This document shows, in pieces, positions 1-6,144 of a stretch of 13,991 nt of DNA; position 1 is the stretch's first letter, and each line of letters opens with the position of its first letter. The position numbers and the translations under genes are program-made. Below the pieces are notes generated by a model. It did no database searches, was not told where the DNA came from, and was given only the letters and a program-made list of their open reading frames with translations. Source of the stretch: Nitrososphaeria archaeon (lineage in GTDB: Archaea; Thermoproteota; Nitrososphaeria; JACIWG01); NCBI GenBank assembly GCA_014361085.1, contig JACIWG010000026.1:1-13991 (forward strand), written 5' to 3'.

Positions 1-776
1 TGAGAGAACCATGAACGCTGTATTTTTAGTCCATAGCCTCCCCCTAAAACGATACCACACAATATGTCTATAGCTACAGCTAAACCGAAGCCTTTGTAGC
101 CTCCTATTGGTAGGAGCATACCCTTTATCGCCTCATTCGGGTCTGTTGTTTCCTCACCATTTTCGTTTAGGGCCCAGCCTTTTGGAATAGGTAAACCCTT
201 TTTTGATGCAACAAGAAGTTTTCCTCTTGCAACAACACTCATGGCCATGTCAAGTATTATTGGAGTTGAACCGTCAACAGGGAAACCTATTGCTAGAGGG
301 TTGGTGCCTACTACGGGTCTTTTGAATCCTGGGAGAGCAATGTTTGGGGAAGCATTTGCTATTGCAAGAGCAAACATTTTCTCTTCAACAGCCTGCATAA
401 CATATTTAGCTAACATGCCGGAATGCTTTAGGTTTCTTACCCCAGATATGCTAATACCATACTCTTTAGCCTTAGAAATCGCCTTTTCTGTCGCCATAGT
501 TGCTGGAACATATCCTAGAGTATTATCTCCGTCTATTAGAGTAAAGAATCTGTCCTCTTTAACGATTCTAATTTTTGGGTTTGGGTTTATTAAGCCTTTT
601 TCAACACCATCAGAGTAATACGATAATCTAACAACACCATGAGAGTCGACACCCCTCAAGTTTGCGAGTACAAGACTTTTTGATATGATTTCAGAATGTT
701 TTGTAGGGAAACCTAGTTTTATTAGAAGTTCTTTACCAAATCTTTCTAATTCTGTCGGATGAAAGTATATTGGCAT
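1..776 (-). CDS. Ldh2/MDH2-family malate/L-lactate-type dehydrogenase, C-terminus cut by window edge
   Basis: This is an NAD(P)-dependent 2-oxoacid/2-hydroxyacid oxidoreductase of the Ldh2 family, which includes malate, L-lactate, ureidoglycolate and L-sulfolactate dehydrogenases with a fold unrelated to classical Rossmann LDH. Translation from the ATG at 776 stays open for 258 codons to the window edge, so roughly the last 80-100 residues of a normal 340-360-residue protein are missing. Visible family motifs are RGVDSHGVVR (residues 41-50, with the conserved His46), KHSG with the likely catalytic His118, GTNPLAIGFP (157-166), the LDMAMSVVARGK stretch, KGWALN followed by TTDP, and LLPIGGYKGFGLA. 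There is no Shine-Dalgarno motif before the ATG, and a TATA-like element sits about 25 bases upstream, so a leaderless transcript is likely. Substrate specificity within the family cannot be told. Family assignment is firm; the exact reaction is open. Confidence 0.9.
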   Translation of the reverse strand, partial: MPIYFHPTELERFGKELLIKLGFPTKHSEIISKSLVLANLRGVDSHGVVRLSYYSDGVEKGLINPNPKIRIVKEDRFFTLIDGDNTLGYVPATMATEKAISKAKEYGISISGVRNLKHSGMLAKYVMQAVEEKMFALAIANASPNIALPGFKRPVVGTNPLAIGFPVDGSTPIILDMAMSVVARGKLLVASKKGLPIPKGWALNENGEETTDPNEAIKGMLLPIGGYKGFGLAVAIDILCGIVLGGGYGLKIQRSWFS

Positions 777-792
777 ACGGGTTAAAGCTTTG

Positions 793-806
793 TATAATAT
801 ATTAAT
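793..806 (-). promoter_or_regulatory. TATA-like promoter element for the Ldh2-family gene
   Basis: On the minus strand the stretch reads TTAATATATTATAC (within 791-809). Its centre lies about 25 bases before the ATG at 776, the archaeal TATA-to-start distance expected for a leaderless transcript. The gene has no ribosome binding site, which agrees. This is inferred from position and composition only, in a generally A+T-rich gap. Confidence 0.4.
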
Positions 807-825
807 TTACTTTACTATCATCTCC

Positions 826-831
826 AAAAAA
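826..831 (-). terminator. Possible T-run terminator after the TIM-barrel gene
   Basis: A run of six T on the minus strand, about 28 bases past the stop codon of the gene ending at 859. Archaeal intrinsic termination uses short T-rich tracts without a required hairpin, so this is a candidate, but the gap is A+T-rich throughout. A second TATA-like TTTATAAA next to it (832-845) could equally be promoter sequence for the next gene. Confidence 0.3.
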
Positions 832-858
832 TTTTTATAAAAAATGTGAAGGGGTATT

Positions 859-1773
859 TTAAAGAAGTTTCTTTACTGCTAGAGAGTAGGCTGTATAAAT
901 TGCACCTTTAGCGCTGTTAACTACTTCTTCAGAGGTTTGGCCCTCTTGTGGCTTAATTTCAACTGTTACAGGCCCACAGTAGCCGATTTCAAGTAAAACG
1001 TTAAATAGTTGTGCTAGGTCGTTTTCATCATTTATTGCGCCCGGTGTATGGTATACGGGATGCCAGTCTAGTAAGCCTTCCTTAGCCTTCAGACCACAAC
1101 CTATATGGATAACACCAAGTATGTCCGCATACTTTCTTAGAACATCTGGTGTTTCACCTAAGAGTGGTGCATGACTTTGGTCCCACATAAGGAAGACGTT
1201 GGGATACTCTTTTCTTATCTCCTTAACAAGGTTTGCGGCATCATGCACAGGACCTATAACTTGCTTCTTATCTTTGTCGATATCAAATGTTTCAACTGAT
1301 ATTACTGCACAGTTCTTTAAAGCATATTCTGCCAGCTCCTTTATAGATTTAGTGAACTGTTTCTTTCCCTCTTCTATACTTGTAGTTATATTTCCAGAGC
1401 AGACTGCAAACTGTTGTACACCCCTTTTAAGCCAGACACCCATTTCACCTTTAACGTATTCAACAGCCTCTTTCCTTTTTGCTTCATCTAGTGCACTCAA
1501 GTTTTTTCCAGCCAATATGTCAGGTTGGAAGGCTCTTGCAATGTCAACTTTTCCAACATATTTTTTGACCTTGTTCCAGCCATCATCACTTATCCTTTGA
1601 ACCTCTAGTCTGTCAAAGAAATTGTCTAATGTTAGAAACTTTATCCCCTTTTCAAGCTCGTCTTCACTCTTCTGTAGCGAAGGATAGGCCATAAACAGTA
1701 CTATGCCAAGCTTCCATGGAAACTCAGATGAAAAACATAAGCCGTTCTTTTTAACCTGTACCGTAAAAACCAT
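859..1773 (-). CDS. Sugar phosphate isomerase/epimerase-like TIM-barrel protein
   Basis: A xylose-isomerase-like TIM-barrel protein (AP endonuclease 2 superfamily), whose members isomerise or epimerise sugars and sugar acids at a divalent metal site. At 304 residues it is near the usual 270-300. Candidate metal ligands occur in the expected order: E161 (ISVETFD), D198 with H201 (MWDQSHAP), H223 (VIHIG) and E272 (VTVEIKP), so the site looks complete. A WHPVYHTPGAIN segment (237-248) matches the loop after strand 7 that usually reads as H..PG.G.ID. It is the second gene of a unit with the D-2-hydroxyacid dehydrogenase: that stop codon ends one base before this ATG, and AGGTGA lies about 13 bases upstream of it. 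The N-terminus before KLGIVLFMAYPSL (21-33) is longer than usual, so an internal start is possible. The substrate is unknown; a hydroxypyruvate or keto-sugar isomerase role would suit the neighbour, but that is inference. Confidence 0.8.
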   Translation of the reverse strand: MVFTVQVKKNGLCFSSEFPWKLGIVLFMAYPSLQKSEDELEKGIKFLTLDNFFDRLEVQRISDDGWNKVKKYVGKVDIARAFQPDILAGKNLSALDEAKRKEAVEYVKGEMGVWLKRGVQQFAVCSGNITTSIEEGKKQFTKSIKELAEYALKNCAVISVETFDIDKDKKQVIGPVHDAANLVKEIRKEYPNVFLMWDQSHAPLLGETPDVLRKYADILGVIHIGCGLKAKEGLLDWHPVYHTPGAINDENDLAQLFNVLLEIGYCGPVTVEIKPQEGQTSEEVVNSAKGAIYTAYSLAVKKLL

Positions 1774-1774
1774 T

Positions 1775-2794
1775 TTAGATCATCCTCACCTGATCTAGGG
1801 GTCTAACCTTTTTCACGTCAGGATTAACTAGTGCCGGCGGCTCTTCACCTTTAAGAACTTTCACCAGGTTTACTGCTGCAAGCTCTGACATTTTTGTTCT
1901 AGACTGTACAGTTGCACTTGCAATGTGTGGTGCGACTACAACATTCGGTAGCGTGAGTAGTGGATTGTCTACTGGTGTCGGCTCCTTTTCGAATACATCT
2001 AGTCCAGCAGCAAATATCCAGCCTTCCTTCAAAGCCTTGTAGAGAGCCCTTTCGTCAACAATACCACCTCTTGAAGTGTTAACAAGCACCGCTGTCTTCT
2101 TCATCAACTTTAGATTGTTTTCGTTTATCATGCCTATTGTTTCTTTTGTTCTAGGAACATGTACTGTTACTATATCAGCTCTTTTAAGAAGCTCGTTGAG
2201 TTCACAGTATTCTATTCCAAGTTGCTGTTCTAGATCCTGCCTCCTTATCACATCATAGTAGATTATTTTCATGTTAAAGCCTCTTGCTCTTTCTATAACC
2301 GCCTGCCCTATCCTACCAACACCTACAACACCTAATGTTGCACCATATACATCGTAGCCGAGGAACATGTCAATAGCCCAAGGTATAACCCACTTACCGT
2401 CTCTCACATATTTGTCCGCTTCCACAATCCTTCTCGATGCAGCCATAATTAGTGTCCAAGCGAAGTCTGCAGTAGCATTTGTGAGAACACCTGGAGTGTA
2501 GCAGACGTAGATTCCTCTTTTTGTAGCCTCTGGAACATCTATGTGATCAAAGCCTACACTTACAGTGCTTACTACACGCAGTTTCTTGCCGGCTTCATAT
2601 ATGTCCTTATCAATTTTTTCAGTTATCTGGCAAACTAGGCCGTCAGCATCTTTTACTAGCTCTATGATTTCCTGTTTCGTAGGCGGCCTTATATCTTCTC
2701 TGACTACTACATCACAATTTTCTTTTAGAATAGATAGGCCAGGTTCCAATATTTTTCTTGTTAAGACAACTTTAGGTTTGGGAATATTAATCAC
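1775..2794 (-). CDS. D-isomer-specific 2-hydroxyacid dehydrogenase (glyoxylate/hydroxypyruvate reductase-like)
   Basis: A cytosolic NAD(P)H-dependent dehydrogenase interconverting 2-oxoacids and D-2-hydroxyacids. The 339 residues carry the full family layout: a catalytic N-terminal half with SVGFDHID (79-86), a Rossmann nucleotide-binding domain with G158-V-G160-R-I-G163, then LVNTSRGGIVDE with catalytic R242, GLDVFEKEP with E271, and VAPHIASAT with H290. D181 at the end of the second Rossmann strand favours NAD(H) over NADP(H), although two arginines follow at 184-185. Overall it resembles archaeal glyoxylate reductases and the catalytic half of phosphoglycerate dehydrogenase without the ACT regulatory domain. 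The start is a GTG at 2794; the ATT/AAT codons after it offer no better ATG. A TATA-like element 25-39 bases upstream suggests a short or absent leader. It is co-transcribed with the TIM-barrel gene one base downstream. Confidence 0.9.
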   Translation of the reverse strand: MINIPKPKVVLTRKILEPGLSILKENCDVVVREDIRPPTKQEIIELVKDADGLVCQITEKIDKDIYEAGKKLRVVSTVSVGFDHIDVPEATKRGIYVCYTPGVLTNATADFAWTLIMAASRRIVEADKYVRDGKWVIPWAIDMFLGYDVYGATLGVVGVGRIGQAVIERARGFNMKIIYYDVIRRQDLEQQLGIEYCELNELLKRADIVTVHVPRTKETIGMINENNLKLMKKTAVLVNTSRGGIVDERALYKALKEGWIFAAGLDVFEKEPTPVDNPLLTLPNVVVAPHIASATVQSRTKMSELAAVNLVKVLKGEEPPALVNPDVKKVRPLDQVRMI

Positions 2795-2818
2795 CCTCTT
2801 ACTTCTCTGTGATAATGG

Positions 2819-2831
2819 TAAATATATTTTT
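2819..2831 (-). promoter_or_regulatory. TATA-like element for the 2-hydroxyacid dehydrogenase unit
   Basis: On the minus strand the sequence reads AAAAATATATTTA, centred about 31 bases before the GTG start at 2794, which would place transcription start close to the start codon. The 131-base gap between this gene and the cyclophilin-like gene (2795-2925) otherwise holds only A+T-rich sequence, including a T-rich stretch near 2849-2862 that could end the cyclophilin transcript. Confidence 0.4.
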
Positions 2832-2925
2832 TGGAAAAGAGAAGTTGGTATAAAAAATATAGTTAGTTTGAAGATTATCTCGTTGTTTATAGTTAAATAA
2901 TGTTGGTGGAAAGGATGATTATTGA

Positions 2926-3312
2926 TTATACAAATTTTACTACTATTTTTGTACCATCTCTAACCTTTGACAGAATTTCGATGTTCTTTGTGATCTTTCC
3001 AAAGACGTTTACTGGACTTGCTGCAACAGGCTCTGTGCCAGAGCTTGCGGGTGTTGGTCCAAAGAATAGGCACATTGAACGTCCTGGAGGCCAGTAAGCT
3101 ATGTCGCCGACTTCAACCTTTCTCTTACCATTTTCAATAGAAATATTTACTGGTGTGTCGAAGTATATTTCTTTTCCCCAAGTGTTAGCTTCTGATTCAA
3201 ATGGAATATGTTTGACAAATGCTTCATAGGTTTTAGGGTTTACTTGATCCGATATTTCTCCTTCAACAAAACCTATGTTCTCAAATTCTATTAAAATTTT
3301 TTTGGAAGCCAT
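2926..3312 (-). CDS. Cyclophilin-like fold protein, TM1367 type
   Basis: A single-domain 128-residue protein of the cyclophilin-like beta-barrel family typified by Thermotoga TM1367. The family shares the cyclophilin fold, but peptidyl-prolyl isomerase activity is not established, and the biological role is unknown. Diagnostic stretches are NTWGKEIYFDTPV (43-55), VGDIAYWPPGRSMCLFFGPTP (68-88 region, the family hallmark) and ASPVNVFGKI (98-107). No signal peptide or membrane segment is present, so it is probably cytosolic. It starts 28 bases from the divergent TIM-barrel gene. It lies on the same strand as, but 131 bases upstream of, the 2-hydroxyacid dehydrogenase, so it probably has its own transcript. 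No clear ribosome binding site precedes the ATG (AAAAGAT only). Confidence 0.82.
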   Translation of the reverse strand: MASKKILIEFENIGFVEGEISDQVNPKTYEAFVKHIPFESEANTWGKEIYFDTPVNISIENGKRKVEVGDIAYWPPGRSMCLFFGPTPASSGTEPVAASPVNVFGKITKNIEILSKVRDGTKIVVKFV

Positions 3313-3340
3313 ATCTTTTCACTTATAAAATGGTTAAAGA
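3313..3340. promoter_or_regulatory. Short divergent intergenic promoter region
   Basis: Only 28 bases separate two divergent start codons. The gap contains TTATAA, a perfect palindrome (within 3323-3330), but it lies too close to either ATG (about 13 bases) for the usual archaeal TATA-to-start spacing. Better-placed TATA-like stretches lie inside the opposite coding regions: ATTAAAATTTTTTT near 3289-3303 for the plus gene and CTTAAAATATCC (minus strand, about 3342-3353) for the minus gene. The two promoters therefore probably overlap, and regulation of the pair may be linked. Inferred from base composition only. Confidence 0.3.
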
Positions 3341-4225
3341 ATGGATATTTTAAGTTTTTCTAATACAAAAATTTTATATCATACGATAGGTAATTGTTTT
3401 GAGTTGCCAAAATTTGGTTTTGTAATATCCGAAGATATTGGGTACAAGGTTAAAAATATTTTTAAAGACATCAATGAGCAAAGGGATCTTGAGAAGGGTT
3501 TAAAGTTTCTAAGGGAATTAGGATATGATGGTGTAATTATACCATTAATGTTTAATATTGGCATTTTGGTTAAGCAGTTAAATGAGATATTTAAAAACTT
3601 TGGAATAGAGATAGCTGGACTTTCAACAGACCATTATTACACTCACTTAAACTATTCTTTTACAAGTTCTAATCCCGTTATTAGGGGCAGAACCTTAGAT
3701 GTTACCATGTCAGGTTTATCTGTAGCCCAAGAACTTTCTGCACCCCTTATCATTGGAAAAATTGTCGGCAGAAGTGTGAAAGAAGAGCGGTCTGAGGTAT
3801 GGTTGCAGGCTTCATTAAAGATACTAGACAAGAGGGCGAAGGATTTTGGCGTAAAAATATTGATAGAACCATTGAACGGTTACGAAACAAGCTTTTTAAA
3901 TAACCTTTCAGAAACCTATAATTTGATAAAAAGGCTTTCTTTAGAAAACACGGGTATACTCGTAAATTCTTTTCACATGGATATAGAAGAATTGAAGATA
4001 GAGGATACTATTGAATATTCTAGGGAAAGGATTTGGCATGCAAAATTTTCTGACACTAAAAAAATGGCTTTAGGATACGGGCATATCGATTTCGGTAGGA
4101 TCGTTAGAATGTTGAAAAAAATAGGATATGATGGATGGTATACTATTGAATGTCTTCCATTCCCCAGTGCAGAGGATGCAGCAAAAAACTCTTTAAACTA
4201 TTTGAGACAGACTATTTTTTCATAG
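3341..4225 (+). CDS. Sugar phosphate isomerase/epimerase-like TIM-barrel protein with a changed metal ligand
   Basis: A second xylose-isomerase-like TIM-barrel protein, 294 residues, closest in motif style to the D-tagatose 3-epimerase/hydroxypyruvate isomerase group. Motifs in order are LIEPLN with E176, LVNSFHMDIEE with H212, WHAKFSD with H233, the GYGHIDFG loop (245-252) and YTIECLP with E270. In the tagatose-epimerase group the segment before FHM normally reads LDTFHMN, where the Asp binds the metal. Here the equivalent residue is N209 (codon aat), so one of four canonical ligands is changed. The SNR..PG.GH loop is also altered to SDTKKMALGYGH. It may therefore use another substrate, bind metal differently, or have lost isomerase activity. 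It is the only plus-strand gene here, with no clear ribosome binding site, and its 3' end overlaps the convergent cupin gene by 14 bases. Confidence 0.8.
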   Translation: MDILSFSNTKILYHTIGNCFELPKFGFVISEDIGYKVKNIFKDINEQRDLEKGLKFLRELGYDGVIIPLMFNIGILVKQLNEIFKNFGIEIAGLSTDHYYTHLNYSFTSSNPVIRGRTLDVTMSGLSVAQELSAPLIIGKIVGRSVKEERSEVWLQASLKILDKRAKDFGVKILIEPLNGYETSFLNNLSETYNLIKRLSLENTGILVNSFHMDIEELKIEDTIEYSRERIWHAKFSDTKKMALGYGHIDFGRIVRMLKKIGYDGWYTIECLPFPSAEDAAKNSLNYLRQTIFS

Positions 4226-4622
4226 TGCCAATCAATTGACCAACTTTCTTAATATTTTGTTCAGGACCAGCTGGACTGTATACGAATATGAATCGTAGTT
4301 CACTGTTGCCGGTATTTATTATCTGGTGACCAATCTTAGGTGGACAGAATAGTATTGAACCCTCACCTATCCTTTTTTCTTGGTCACCGACCTTAAAAAT
4401 GCCTTCACCACTTAACACGTACATTGCCTCCTCTTCGTTTTCGTGAGTATGGAATGGTATTTTACTCTGTGGGTCAATAACGCACATGCCCACTGACAGG
4501 TTCTTTGCACCATCACTGTTGTCCAATAATATTGCCACGGTCCTGTTACAGCCTTCAGGTTTAGTCACTCTATAGGCTGCTGCATCACATACGTCTTTAA
4601 CAAAATTAAATGCTTTTGACAT
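4212..4622 (-). CDS. Single-domain cupin protein
   Basis: A small conserved-barrel (cupin_2) protein of 136 residues, probably cytosolic and metal-binding. Cupin motif 1 is intact in PFHTHENEEEAMYVLSGEG (57-75 region): H58, H60, E65 and G72 fit G(X)5HXH(X)3-4E(X)6G. Motif 2 is intact in GSILFCPPKIGHQIINTG with H99 and N103. All four metal ligands are thus present. Cupins of this size act as sugar or oxoacid isomerases, dioxygenases or ligand sensors, and nothing here selects one. It begins 43 bases after the NuoM-like stop on the same strand, so it could be read through from the hydrogenase operon, but a T6 run lies between them. AAGGT directly abuts the ATG, too close to be a normal ribosome binding site. 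It converges with the TIM-barrel gene, overlapping by 14 bases. Confidence 0.82.
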   Translation of the reverse strand: MSKAFNFVKDVCDAAAYRVTKPEGCNRTVAILLDNSDGAKNLSVGMCVIDPQSKIPFHTHENEEEAMYVLSGEGIFKVGDQEKRIGEGSILFCPPKIGHQIINTGNSELRFIFVYSPAGPEQNIKKVGQLIGTMKK

Positions 4623-4648
4623 ACCTTATGGTTAAGTTGAAGCATGTT

Positions 4649-4654
4649 AAAAAA
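4649..4654 (-). terminator. Possible T-run terminator after the hydrogenase operon
   Basis: On the minus strand, AAAATTTTTT follows the NuoM-like stop codon by about 11 bases and ends in six T. T-tracts are typical archaeal intrinsic terminators. It sits in the 43-base gap before the cupin gene and would separate the two, though readthrough cannot be excluded and the same A+T-rich stretch could serve as the cupin promoter. Confidence 0.35.
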
Positions 4655-4665
4655 TTTTGTTTAAA

Positions 4666-6144
4666 CTAGAATAGGTTCTTAATAATGTGGGATAATATTG
4701 ATGTTAGTGGTGCAGGGTATATGCCGAGGATTATGGCTAAAACTGTCATGGCAACTATTGGGATTAACATTTCCCATTCTGGATCCCTTACATCCCTATA
4801 CTTTTCATTTGGTTCGCCATAGAATATTCTTCTAACAGTCCATAAACCGTATCCTGCAGTGAGTATTGATACAAGTATACCAACTATTACAGTTACAAGT
4901 TTTAGATAGTCTATTGGATTAAAGCTCCTGTACATGGCACCAGAGAATATGAAGAACTCACCCCAGAAGCCTACAAGTGGTGGGACGCCGGCTAGGCCTA
5001 GAAAACTTACTAGCGTGGAAATGGCTGTGAGAGGCATTTTTGGAGCTAGTCCACCGAGTTCACTTATCTTTCTTGTCTTAAGATTGTGCATGAAAACACC
5101 TGATATCATGAATAGTGCTGCTTTACTTAGCCCATGACTAACATATATTATAAGTGATCCAGTCAAACCTATTATTGATGCTGAAGCTATTCCGAAAAGC
5201 ATGTACCCCATTTGGCTTATACTAGAGTATGCGAGAAGCCTTTTTATATCATCTTGTGCGAAGGCCATTATCCCACCATAGGCCATTGTGATCACAGAAA
5301 GCAGTGTTAAAATAAATGTAAAGTTGTTGTCGAAAGCTACAGTTGGAAATGACGTGTAAAGAATTCTTATTGCAGCATATCCTCCAATACCTATCATTGC
5401 AGGAGAAAGCAGAGCACTTATTGGTGTAGGTGCTTCAGCATGGGCGTCTGGAAGCCAATTATGTAGTGGGAAGATTGCCATTTTAACAAAAAATCCTATC
5501 AAAATAAGAACAGCGATTGGATAAAGTATATTCTTGGACATGAAGGCAGCCCTTTCAGCTATAACGAAAAGGTCAAAGGAGCCTGTAATCATGTATGCCC
5601 CGCCTATGCCAGCAAGCATTATAACAGCACCCGCTTCAGTAAACAAGAAATATTTTAGAGCAACCTTTTCCCTTTCACCTGTACCCCAGACGCCTATAAG
5701 AATCCATGATGGAATAAGCATGAGTTCAAAGAAGAGGAAAAATATTGCAAGATTTGTTGACAAAACGGTTCCAACCATACCAGAGTAGTAGAGTAGATAA
5801 AGTACATTGTAGAGGTCGAAACTCTCTTCATGCTCCATGTATTTTATCGAATATAATGAGATTGCAAGAGAAAGTAGTGTGATTGTTAATGCTATAATAC
5901 CACTAACACCATCTAATAGTAAAGTAAAGTTACCTACAAGTGGAGCCCAAGAATAGGATTCAAGCAGCGAATATCCGATGCTGGGCAGGTTTACTATTTC
6001 ATCTAATATAATGCACGTGACATAGAGGAGGGATGCGAAGGATAGCCAACCACATTTTTGGCCCAATATTTTACCAAAAAGCATTATTACTATTGCCATA
6101 AATATTGGGACTATTATTATTTGGAGAAGAGAAAATGCTATCAT
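4666..6144 (-). CDS. nuoM: NuoM-like antiporter-type membrane subunit
   Basis: An ion-translocating membrane subunit of the complex I-like hydrogenase. It is 492 residues, hydrophobic throughout, and consistent with the 14-helix antiporter fold. NuoM hallmarks are FFELMLIPSWILIGVWG with E140 (TM5 Glu), KMAIFPLHNWLPDAHAEAPT with K221 (TM7 Lys), a broken TM10 region VSHGLSKAALFM with H337 and K341, and LAGVPPLVGFWGEF. The TM8 segment reads SPAMIGIGGYA, so the lysine found there in bacterial NuoM (K265 in E. coli) is replaced by a glycine. The ATG follows the NuoL-like stop codon with no gap and is preceded by AGGGGTGAG, so the start is secure and translation is probably coupled. It is the last gene of the operon; the order N-L-M differs from the bacterial L-M-N. 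Confidence 0.93.
   Translation of the reverse strand: MIAFSLLQIIIVPIFMAIVIMLFGKILGQKCGWLSFASLLYVTCIILDEIVNLPSIGYSLLESYSWAPLVGNFTLLLDGVSGIIALTITLLSLAISLYSIKYMEHEESFDLYNVLYLLYYSGMVGTVLSTNLAIFFLFFELMLIPSWILIGVWGTGEREKVALKYFLFTEAGAVIMLAGIGGAYMITGSFDLFVIAERAAFMSKNILYPIAVLILIGFFVKMAIFPLHNWLPDAHAEAPTPISALLSPAMIGIGGYAAIRILYTSFPTVAFDNNFTFILTLLSVITMAYGGIMAFAQDDIKRLLAYSSISQMGYMLFGIASASIIGLTGSLIIYVSHGLSKAALFMISGVFMHNLKTRKISELGGLAPKMPLTAISTLVSFLGLAGVPPLVGFWGEFFIFSGAMYRSFNPIDYLKLVTVIVGILVSILTAGYGLWTVRRIFYGEPNEKYRDVRDPEWEMLIPIVAMTVLAIILGIYPAPLTSILSHIIKNLF

Noticed and set aside
241..618. Plus-strand open frame of 125 codons
   Set aside because: It lies antisense inside the Ldh2-family gene, whose motifs are read on the minus strand; the plus product has no recognisable pattern.
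1199..1600. Plus-strand open frame of 133 codons
   Set aside because: Antisense to the TIM-barrel gene with intact active-site motifs; no ribosome binding site and low-complexity Ser/Phe-rich product.
2900..3097. Plus-strand frame with ATG and apparent leader before the cyclophilin-like gene
   Set aside because: It is the mirror of the cyclophilin-like coding region, which has clear family motifs on the other strand.
3323..3330. TTATAA palindrome as a shared bidirectional TATA box
   Set aside because: It is only about 13 bases from either start codon, too close for archaeal TATA-directed initiation upstream of both ATGs.
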